5,385 bases of DNA from an uncultured Candidatus Melainabacteria bacterium (GTDB lineage Bacteria > Cyanobacteriota > Vampirovibrionia > Gastranaerophilales > Gastranaerophilaceae), in NCBI GenBank assembly GCA_934773085.1, contig CAKVMU010000124.1, forward strand, positions 1 to 5,385. The letters run 5' to 3'. This document shows positions 1-5,385 of the stretch, one piece after another (position 1 is the stretch's first letter; each line of letters begins with the position of its first letter). The notes beneath the pieces are model-generated. The model had not been told where the DNA came from. It searched no databases and was given only the letters and a program-made list of their open reading frames with translations. A program made the translations under genes and the position numbers.

Positions 1-1311
1 GAATTTGAAAGTGCGCTTGCGCCGTTTGAAAAAGCTTTGGAAAAGGAACCGGATAATTTAGGAACATTGAACAGCCTAGGTACTTGTTATATGGCGACCG
101 GAAAGAGTGATGAAGCTATCAAAATTTATGCTAAGGCTCTTGAGATTAATCCAAAAAATCCGATGGCATATTTTAATATTGGTTCAGCCTACCAAATCAA
201 ACAAAACCACGAAAAAGCAGTTGAATATCTTGAAAAAGCTGTTGAGCTGGATGAGGACGAAAGTTTCTTATCTGCGCTTGCTATGTCAGAAGTTAAATTG
301 GGTGATTATCAATGTGCGCTGAAACATTATAAACAGCTTTCATTAATGTGTCCAAGTAAAGAAAATTACAAATACAATATTGTAACCTGTTATGAGGCAC
401 TAGGTGAGTATCAAACTGCTATTAAGATGTTGGAAGGGCTTGTGTATGTTAACCCAAAATTCTTGCTTCCGGCACAAAAGTTGGCAAGTCTGTATATTAA
501 AACTCAACAATTAAATAAGGCGAAAGAAATTTACGACAATATTTTGTTGAAAAATAAAATGTCTGCGGAGGTTCTTCACCAATACGCAATACTGTCATCA
601 AGTCTATGTGACACTGATACTGCAGAAAAAATGCTGAAAAAAGTTATTAAAATGAATCCGGAAATGGCTAAAGCTCACAAGGATTTGGGTATTATTTATC
701 TCAATAAACGTCTGTTTGATTATGCAGAGGACGAATTTAAGACTGCGATGAGATTGGCTCCGAATGATTTTGAAATTATTTTTGAATACGGAAACTACTT
801 GTATTCAGTTTCTAAAAATCAGGAAGCAGACAGATATTACGGAGAGGCTCTTGAAATAGAACCAAATAATGTTTTAGGACTTACTTTTATGGCATTGAAC
901 AAACTTGTATTGAACGAATTAGATGATGCGTACAAATACATAATGAAAGCCGTGGAGTTAGAACCTAATCACGAATATGTACAGTTCTGTGCGGGCAGAA
1001 TTCTGTTTGCAAGAAAAGATTATGAAGAGGCGAAAAGATATTTGATTCGTGCTGTTGAACAGAATTCGGATGTGGAAACTCTAAATACGTTGGCTCTGAC
1101 ATACTATGAACTGGGAGATTATCAGCAAGCGTTGAATATATTTAAAAACATTGATTCAAAACGTCCGAAAAGTATTTCTGTTTTGATGAGTATCGCAAAA
1201 TGTTATGAAGCACTGAAAGATAATGACAATGCACTTAAATATTTGGACGAAGTGGTTGATATATTTCCTGATGATGAAGATGCTCATGAAATGATAAGAC
1301 GTTTGTCATAA
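1..1311 (+). CDS. TPR-repeat protein, 3' part (5' end beyond window)
   Basis: The frame is open from base 1, so the gene starts to the left of the window; the TTG at 37 is an internal Leu codon, not a convincing start. The visible 436 residues are almost entirely tetratricopeptide repeats: the tail of one repeat (residues 1-17), then about twelve consecutive units of mostly 34 residues, then a 12-residue tail ending in a TAA stop. Units show the usual pattern of small or aromatic residues and a closing Pro, as in the segments ending LEINP, VELDE, LEIEP and VELEP. No catalytic domain, signal peptide or membrane segment is visible. TPR arrays form superhelical protein-binding scaffolds, so a partner-binding role is expected, but the partner is unknown. 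The next gene downstream on the same strand is a CheR-like methyltransferase, a plausible functional companion. An N-terminal domain could lie outside the window. Confidence 0.93.
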   Translation, partial: EFESALAPFEKALEKEPDNLGTLNSLGTCYMATGKSDEAIKIYAKALEINPKNPMAYFNIGSAYQIKQNHEKAVEYLEKAVELDEDESFLSALAMSEVKLGDYQCALKHYKQLSLMCPSKENYKYNIVTCYEALGEYQTAIKMLEGLVYVNPKFLLPAQKLASLYIKTQQLNKAKEIYDNILLKNKMSAEVLHQYAILSSSLCDTDTAEKMLKKVIKMNPEMAKAHKDLGIIYLNKRLFDYAEDEFKTAMRLAPNDFEIIFEYGNYLYSVSKNQEADRYYGEALEIEPNNVLGLTFMALNKLVLNELDDAYKYIMKAVELEPNHEYVQFCAGRILFARKDYEEAKRYLIRAVEQNSDVETLNTLALTYYELGDYQQALNIFKNIDSKRPKSISVLMSIAKCYEALKDNDNALKYLDEVVDIFPDDEDAHEMIRRLS

Positions 1312-1362
1312 ATAAGTTTAAATAAAAATAGCAAATTTAATTTTGAGAAGTTTTAAAAAAGT
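1312..1362 (+). other. AT-rich spacer between TPR gene and cheR-like gene
   Basis: This 51-base spacer is almost all A and T. I see no GC-rich hairpin followed by a T-run and no convincing -35/-10 pair, so read-through from the TPR gene into the methyltransferase gene is plausible. A purine stretch, GAGAAG at 1345-1350, lies 12 bases before the ATG at 1363. That is farther than an optimal Shine-Dalgarno, so translation initiation of the downstream gene may be weak or may depend on the unstructured AT-rich leader. Confidence 0.5.
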
Positions 1363-2091
1363 ATGCTCAAAATTAATTCAACCAATAATTATACACAACC
1401 GACATTTCAGTCAAACTTTAGGGTTGTGACTCATGGAGGAAATCGACTTTACCAAAATACAACTACGTTTTTTCGTAATGACTTAAATTGGCAGGATTTC
1501 ATGAACCTTTTGGCTGCTAAATATAAGAATGTTGACAAGGTTAATGTGTTTAATATGGCTTGTTCTGACGGTTCGGAGCCTTGGTCTCTTGCGGTGGCTT
1601 TGATGGAAAAATTTGGGGATAAATCGCAGAAATTCTTTCCGATTGTTGCATCCGATTTAGATGATGTAATTATTAAAAGAGCAAAGAAAGAGCCTTGTAA
1701 TATTTCTGAAAATGATTTGTTGAGTATGAATCATTGTACAAAAGATAATTATTCAAAATATTTTGATGCGGTGAGAGCAACTGACTTGTCTTTTCCTTTG
1801 GCAGTAAGACCAAAACCGATTTTAGATGAAAAAGTTGATTTTAAAATTGCTACAATACAGGATGAAATCAAAAATATTCCGCCGGAAAATTCTGTTGTGT
1901 TGTGCCGAAATTGTTGGTTTTATATTCCGTCGTCAGACCGATATATGATTGCGGAGGAATTGTCTAAAAGGCTTGCACCATCTTCATTGGTGGTTATCGG
2001 GAATCTTGAAAACGGATTCGGACACGAAATGCTTCTTAAAAGATTTGGTTTTGAAGAAACTATGGTGGATAATGTTTATTCAAAAATTTGA
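1363..2091 (+). CDS. CheR-like SAM-dependent methyltransferase, lacking the CheR N-terminal domain
   Basis: This 242-residue protein matches the catalytic domain of CheR, which methylates glutamates on chemoreceptors using S-adenosylmethionine. Visible landmarks in order are TTFFRN (34-39), the CheR T-x-FFR signature; ACSDGSEPWS (67-76), the SAM motif that reads GCSTGEEPYS in typical CheR; ASDLD (96-100), with the acidic SAM-ribose residue at Asp98; and CRNCWFYI (181-188), the counterpart of CRNVxIYF. The C-terminal strand region contains GNLEN where GHSES is usual. Only about 30 residues precede the FFR motif, so the helical CheR N-terminal domain is missing and the protein is shorter than the usual 270-290 residues. 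The leader is Asn/Thr-rich and includes QPTFQSNFR (12-20). The start at 1363 is favoured because the next in-frame Met is residue 47, beyond the FFR motif. The true substrate may not be a chemoreceptor. It converges with the membrane protein gene. Confidence 0.87.
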   Translation: MLKINSTNNYTQPTFQSNFRVVTHGGNRLYQNTTTFFRNDLNWQDFMNLLAAKYKNVDKVNVFNMACSDGSEPWSLAVALMEKFGDKSQKFFPIVASDLDDVIIKRAKKEPCNISENDLLSMNHCTKDNYSKYFDAVRATDLSFPLAVRPKPILDEKVDFKIATIQDEIKNIPPENSVVLCRNCWFYIPSSDRYMIAEELSKRLAPSSLVVIGNLENGFGHEMLLKRFGFEETMVDNVYSKI

Positions 2092-2104
2092 GACTAAATT
2101 TTTG
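2081..2104. terminator. Perfect 9-bp inverted repeat at convergent gene ends, possible weak bidirectional terminator
   Basis: The arms CAAAAATTT (2081-2089) and AAATTTTTG (2096-2104) are exact reverse complements around a six-base loop, GAGACT. The element contains the TGA stop of the plus-strand methyltransferase (2089-2091) and the TAG stop of the minus-strand membrane protein (complement of 2094-2096). Because each arm supplies the final codons, both proteins end in Lys-Ile. The stem has only one G-C pair and no clean T-run outside it, so as an intrinsic terminator it would be weak. Its position between two converging transcripts is the main argument for that role. Confidence 0.45.
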
Positions 2105-2921
2105 TATCGATATTTCTGCCAAGAGGAGAGCGGACAAAAGTGTTGTAATAATAGTAAAAAATTCCGACTGCCATTAGGATTAAGTAGTAGAAATTTACTA
2201 ATGTCATTACAAAATTTAGTATAAAATTACCGCTAGTGAGTGCTGCAAAAATAGAGATAACGAAGTTTATTGCAAATATCAGAATATAAACCCCCAAAGT
2301 ATTGATGAAATTCCTGCTGAACAAATCTTTGAGAGAAACAAAAATTGCTTTAAATGGATTCTTTTCTTTGAAAAACATTGCAGGAACGTAGAGAATTAGC
2401 AAAAAATAACAAAGTGCCATTACTCCCAACAACAAAAGGTTCCAATGTTGCAGCTGGTTGAGCTGTTGGGCGGAAAGTGAAGTTAAAAACTCCTTTAAAG
2501 CTTCAGCACTTTGTATCGCATTGGTTAGGCTTTCTCCGGAAATATTTGGGTTCCCAATCGTTTTTACACCGACGAAGTAAGAGCCTATAAGCATTATAAA
2601 TATGAATGTAATGGAGTTGAAGATTAAACCCAATGCAGACAGGAAGTACTCTCCGACACCGGATGGAAACTCTTTTAAGAGCATATTTGGGTCATTATCT
2701 TGAGTGTTGCAAACCGCATTTTTTACCATATAGAACCAGCCGGAAATAAATGCTCCGCTCATAAGCGTGAAAATGGTTATTGCCAACAACAGTCCGATAG
2801 GGTTGTTTGTCATTGATACTGTTAGGTAGACACTTGAAACCAATGAAAATAAGATTAAAGGTGTTGCCAGTACGATGTATTTGTTCGTAATTTGAAATAT
2901 TTCTTTTAGAGCGTTTTGCAT
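2094..2921 (-). CDS. Polytopic membrane protein of unknown function, about six TM segments
   Basis: This is a 275-residue, strongly hydrophobic protein with about six predicted membrane segments by eye, near residues 16-36, 42-65, 93-118, 160-184, 206-228 and 234-258. A polar stretch of about 40 residues (119-159, rich in Gln, Ser and Glu) separates segments three and four and is probably a soluble loop. The motif KNPFKAIFVSLKDLF (187-201) before segment five resembles the amphipathic 'NPFKAL...' linker in broad families of small bacterial membrane proteins, such as those with GPDPase-type or DUF4013-like membrane domains, but I cannot assign a family. The C-terminus has a run of four Tyr (256-259) and a basic tail. 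There is no signal peptidase site. The start is well supported by a strong Shine-Dalgarno five bases upstream. It is the last gene of the minus-strand group and lies 15 bases after the CpaE-like gene, so it is probably co-transcribed and could be its membrane partner. Confidence 0.85.
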   Translation of the reverse strand: MQNALKEIFQITNKYIVLATPLILFSLVSSVYLTVSMTNNPIGLLLAITIFTLMSGAFISGWFYMVKNAVCNTQDNDPNMLLKEFPSGVGEYFLSALGLIFNSITFIFIMLIGSYFVGVKTIGNPNISGESLTNAIQSAEALKEFLTSLSAQQLNQLQHWNLLLLGVMALCYFLLILYVPAMFFKEKNPFKAIFVSLKDLFSRNFINTLGVYILIFAINFVISIFAALTSGNFILNFVMTLVNFYYLILMAVGIFYYYYNTFVRSPLGRNIDTKI

Positions 2922-2926
2922 TGTGT

Positions 2927-2931
2927 CTCCT
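2927..2931 (-). promoter_or_regulatory. Ribosome binding site of the membrane protein gene
   Basis: On the minus strand AGGAG stands five bases before the ATG at 2919-2921, an optimal Shine-Dalgarno arrangement. It lies inside the 15-base gap after the TAG stop of the CpaE-like gene, which supports translation of the two genes from one mRNA. Confidence 0.8.
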
Positions 2932-2936
2932 GATTC

Positions 2937-4073
2937 CTATCTGAATTTTACAATGGTATTTTCAATAATATCGTCCGAAATCTTTGAAGCAAAGTCACGA
3001 AAACTGTTGGCAATGTTTGAACCGGAACTGATTTCACTCGCCGTAACTCCTTTGTTAATGGCTTCCATTATTGAAAAGTAATTGTTAGGTATTTTCCAAT
3101 AAATTTTTTCGCCAAGAGCGTTTTCAATATCTTCGACTTTGATATCGTCATTATCCATGTATCGATTAAGTATGATTTTTACTTTTCCAGCCGGATATCG
3201 TCTTGATTTGAATAAATTTAAGCATCTTTGAGAATTTCTTATTGCAGGCAAGTTTACAATTGTCGTGAAAAAGATTATGTCAGACAAATCCAGTATTTTA
3301 AGACTATTTTCATCAATATTTGATGACATATCAATAATTATGAACGGAAAAACTTTTTTCAAAGCTTCAAATAACTTTGAAATTTGTTGTGGTGTGATGC
3401 TTTCGGATTGTTCAATATAACTTGGGTCGGAAAGCACGTACAAGTTTGTGTTCTTATATTTTTCAAAAGCCTTTATCAGAACATCGCCTTTTTTGTCAAT
3501 AAGATTATTTATAACGTAACTTACATCAAAATTAGGAGTCAGGTTCAAAAATGTAGAAACGTCTCCAAGTTGCAGGTTTAAATCAATTAGAGCAGTCTTA
3601 TCACCGGTAACTTTTGCAATCTCTGAGGCTATGTTTGTTGCTATAGTTGTTTTCCCGATTCCACCTTTGTTTGAGTAAATTGTGATTATTTTCGATGCGC
3701 TCTCTTCTGAATCAGTTTGAGCAAGTAATTCCAAAACTCTTTTTAAATCGTCTTTTATAATCGGTTTTGGCAAAAACTCTTTTGCGCCAAGTTTCATAGC
3801 TTTCACAATTATGTCTGTAGAATAATCTGCGGAAGTAATTACAATTTTTGAAGTGTAAAGTTTCACGGAGTCAATAATTGACATTGCTTGAGAAGAACAC
3901 TCCGTAATATCTGCAAATACAATAGGTTGGCATTCTTTTATCTCTTCAATTCCTTTTTTGTAATCCTGAAAAACACGTATATCCTTAAGCCCGAAATCCT
4001 TTAGATATGAACTCAAAATTTCTCCGGAATTCGGATTCTTGTCAAGCACAAAAACTGCAGGAAAGTTTTCCAT
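2937..4073 (-). CDS. CpaE/TadZ-like protein: receiver domain fused to MinD-type ATPase
   Basis: This 378-residue protein has two domains. Residues 5-118 form a response-regulator receiver fold: Asp11 at the acidic pocket (the second acidic residue is Lys12), Asp55 at the end of strand 3 in the phosphoacceptor position, Ser81 as the Thr/Ser switch, and Lys103 in LPKP. Residues 128-375 are a MinD/ParA-type ATPase with deviant Walker A KGGIGKTT (136-143), switch region ALIDLNLQLGDV (161-172) in the characteristic CpaE form, and Walker B FIIIDMS (244-250). CpaE/TadZ proteins place Tad pilus machinery at the cell pole, and related MinD-type proteins position other complexes on membranes. No Tad secretion ATPase, secretin or pilin gene is in the window. 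I chose the ATG at 4071-4073 because AGAGAGG lies five bases upstream; an ATG 30 bases earlier (4101-4103) would add ten residues that lack receiver character. The protein probably shares an operon with its neighbours. Confidence 0.9.
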   Translation of the reverse strand: MENFPAVFVLDKNPNSGEILSSYLKDFGLKDIRVFQDYKKGIEEIKECQPIVFADITECSSQAMSIIDSVKLYTSKIVITSADYSTDIIVKAMKLGAKEFLPKPIIKDDLKRVLELLAQTDSEESASKIITIYSNKGGIGKTTIATNIASEIAKVTGDKTALIDLNLQLGDVSTFLNLTPNFDVSYVINNLIDKKGDVLIKAFEKYKNTNLYVLSDPSYIEQSESITPQQISKLFEALKKVFPFIIIDMSSNIDENSLKILDLSDIIFFTTIVNLPAIRNSQRCLNLFKSRRYPAGKVKIILNRYMDNDDIKVEDIENALGEKIYWKIPNNYFSIMEAINKGVTASEISSGSNIANSFRDFASKISDDIIENTIVKFR

Positions 4074-4078
4074 AAGCA

Positions 4079-4085
4079 CCTCTCT
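4079..4085 (-). promoter_or_regulatory. Ribosome binding site deciding the CpaE-like start
   Basis: On the minus strand AGAGAGG ends five bases before the ATG at 4071-4073. The alternative upstream ATG (4101-4103) has no comparable purine-rich site at proper spacing, so this site supports the shorter 378-residue product that begins MENFPAVFVLD. Confidence 0.75.
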
Positions 4086-4121
4086 GACTTTAATATACAC
4101 CAAATTGAGTCAATACACAAT

Positions 4122-5385
4122 CTATTTGCGATTTAAAATGCAATCTAAATCTTTTTTTGCAGAGCTTATGCTATTGATAGAAAACACGGTTTGCAGGGTA
4201 TTCATAAGAGACGGGTTAAGAATTATCGGTGTGCATTTGCCGACAAAAACTTGAGTTTTTGTGTTTTCTGAAAGGTATATCATTTGTGAAATAGAGTTCC
4301 TGTCACATTTTGGAACAAAAACCGTTGTATCAAGTCCAAGAGATTTTATCTCTTCAAAAACTCTCATTATCCCAAAATTATCAAAGCAGGTGTTAATATG
4401 AATTGTGTGTTCTTTTGCAAAATTATATGAAAAAGAAATTACAAAAATATTTTCTGGTAGAAGTTTAATAAGTCTTTCAAAATAAGTTTTTTGTTCAAGC
4501 GAATATCTTTCGAGTCCGATTAGGAATACTCTGTCGTAATTCCCATTCTTTAGAATTTTCTTTATGTTAAAACTCGTTTCCTCATGGTCATAGCCTATGA
4601 TAACGCTTTCGCATTGTTTTCCACTCTTGAAACCTTTAGAATTGTTGGCAGATTCAATAACTTCCGAAAAATCGTTGTTGTTAATTCTGATTACACCTTT
4701 AGGGCAGGTGTAATCGGTAGTGAACAGTCTCCCACGATAAAGATTTTCGATATTGTGCAAAGAATGTTTTGTTAGAATGATAGGCCCAGGAAAAGTTGCG
4801 AAATCTAGCAGGCAATTTTCTACTCCTTGACCGTATTGTCCTTTTAAATTTTTGTATTCGGAAAATTTTGGGAATGTATGCGCAATCATCATATCGTCGT
4901 GGGTATACACGTCGATATCAGTTTCTTTTAATGCTTCAAGAATAGTTTCCAGCTCTCGGATGTTTGAACCGACTACGAGTACGGCTTTTGAAGGGGTGGT
5001 TGTATAAGAGACTTCTGCGATTCCTTGTTTACCGTATCGTTCCTCTTGGGATTCGTGCACCATTTTCATTATTTCATTGTCAATTTTTGCAGCATTATAA
5101 ATCTCATCTTTAAGAGTTTCGAGATTTTTTTCTTCTTCATTTATGAGTCCGATGAGTTTTAGTATAGTTAAAAATCCGGCATGGTATTCTTTGCCAAAAC
5201 TCTCTAAATCAAGTAGGTTGATACTAATGCTTTTTGCAATAACAAGCATTATGTTGTATAAATCTCTGGTTTGAGAAGGAATTTTTTCAATAACTTTTCT
5301 GAACTCACGTTCGCCAAATTTTATTGCGCTAACAATATCGTCGGTTTGTTGAAAGAGTTCAAGAGTCTCAATCCCCTTCTCCTTA
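4122..5385 (-). CDS. Hybrid cluster protein (Hcp/prismane)-like protein with cluster ligands lost, N-terminus beyond window
   Basis: The frame stays open to the right edge (420 visible residues), so the Met at 5247-5249 is internal and the start lies outside the window. Numbering from that Met, the protein follows the Hcp (hydroxylamine reductase/prismane) framework: VYTH (114-117), NFPGPI-like TFPGPI (152-157), NNDFSEVI (191-198), FLIG (242-245) and a C-terminal NPSLMNTL (345-352), equivalent to the family's SPNVLNVL-type segment. Hcp holds its hybrid 4Fe-2O-2S cluster with one His, two Glu and four Cys. By motif alignment these are here Ser95 (His), Asp119 (Glu), Ser163 (Cys), Glu247 (persulfide Cys), Tyr275 (Cys), Cys288 (Cys kept) and Asp316 (Glu). 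The Ser95-Asp119-Ser163 spacing of 24 and 44 equals that of the Desulfovibrio ligands, so the register is sound there. The protein probably cannot build a normal hybrid cluster and is likely a pseudoenzyme. The N-terminal Fe-S Cys motif, if present, is off-window. It is the first visible gene of the minus-strand group. Confidence 0.82.
   Translation of the reverse strand, partial: KEKGIETLELFQQTDDIVSAIKFGEREFRKVIEKIPSQTRDLYNIMLVIAKSISINLLDLESFGKEYHAGFLTILKLIGLINEEEKNLETLKDEIYNAAKIDNEIMKMVHESQEERYGKQGIAEVSYTTTPSKAVLVVGSNIRELETILEALKETDIDVYTHDDMMIAHTFPKFSEYKNLKGQYGQGVENCLLDFATFPGPIILTKHSLHNIENLYRGRLFTTDYTCPKGVIRINNNDFSEVIESANNSKGFKSGKQCESVIIGYDHEETSFNIKKILKNGNYDRVFLIGLERYSLEQKTYFERLIKLLPENIFVISFSYNFAKEHTIHINTCFDNFGIMRVFEEIKSLGLDTTVFVPKCDRNSISQMIYLSENTKTQVFVGKCTPIILNPSLMNTLQTVFSINSISSAKKDLDCILNRK

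Noticed and set aside
1949..2224. Open frame on the plus strand overlapping the end of the methyltransferase gene and running into the membrane protein gene.
   Set aside because: It lies out of frame over two well-supported genes, and its product is Trp/Lys/Leu-rich with no recognisable domain: a shadow frame.
3384..3581. Short plus-strand open frames antisense to the CpaE-like and Hcp-like genes (3384-3581, 4039-4254, 4584-4775).
   Set aside because: All lie opposite conserved coding sequence, lack convincing ribosome binding sites and have no family resemblance.
2937..4073. A standard Tad/Flp pilus locus.
   Set aside because: Only the CpaE/TadZ-like gene is present. The following gene is not a secretion ATPase or a TadB/TadC-like protein, and the preceding one is Hcp-like.
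4074..4103. Upstream ATG that would extend the CpaE-like protein by ten residues.
   Set aside because: It lacks a well-spaced Shine-Dalgarno, the added residues do not belong to the receiver fold, and the next ATG has AGAGAGG at five bases.
4092..4120. Possible internal promoter on the minus strand before the CpaE-like gene: TTGTGT, 17-base spacer, TATATT.
   Set aside because: The -10 is good but the -35 matches only three of six, and transcription would start at about the Shine-Dalgarno itself, leaving almost no leader. In an AT-rich genome such matches are expected by chance.
2937..5385. Carbon monoxide dehydrogenase (CooS) with its MinD-like nickel-insertion ATPase CooC, since CooS and Hcp share a fold superfamily.
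   Set aside because: The right-hand protein aligns with Hcp motifs rather than CooS, its metal ligands are mostly gone, and the ATPase carries a receiver domain and CpaE-type motifs with no CooC-type CxC metal site in its ATPase domain.

Overview
This is an AT-rich bacterial window holding five protein-coding genes that fill almost all of it. There are no RNA genes, insertion sequences or CRISPR arrays. The organism is most likely a low-GC gut-type bacterium. A short N-terminal leader on the CheR-like protein (an Asn-rich stretch, then a Pro-Thr-Phe-Gln-Ser-Asn motif) reminds me of leaders common in Gastranaerophilales (non-photosynthetic Cyanobacteriota/Melainabacteria). That placement is a tentative impression, not a demonstrated assignment.

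Left half, plus strand: the 3' part of a long TPR-repeat protein enters from the left edge and ends at 1311. After a 51-base AT-rich spacer comes a compact CheR-like SAM-dependent methyltransferase (1363-2091). TPR domains and CheR methyltransferases are often linked or fused in chemosensory systems, so the pair may act together, but nothing here proves it.

Right half, minus strand, read from right to left: (i) a homologue of the hybrid cluster protein (Hcp, prismane/hydroxylamine reductase family) that runs off the right edge, (ii) a receiver-plus-MinD-type ATPase of the CpaE/TadZ class, and (iii) a protein with about six membrane segments. The gaps are 48 and 15 bases, and genes (ii) and (iii) have strong Shine-Dalgarno sequences, so the three are probably one operon. 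The two halves converge tail to tail with 2 bases between stop codons, inside a perfect 9-bp inverted repeat.

The most striking feature is the Hcp homologue. It keeps the family framework with exact spacing through the first three ligand positions, but by my motif alignment six of the seven residues that hold the hybrid iron-sulfur-oxygen cluster are replaced. It therefore looks like a pseudoenzyme carried in an operon with a CpaE-like ATPase whose receiver phosphoacceptor is intact and a membrane protein. The arrangement suggests a non-catalytic scaffold or sensor working with a polar or membrane-positioned ATPase. The function is unknown to me.
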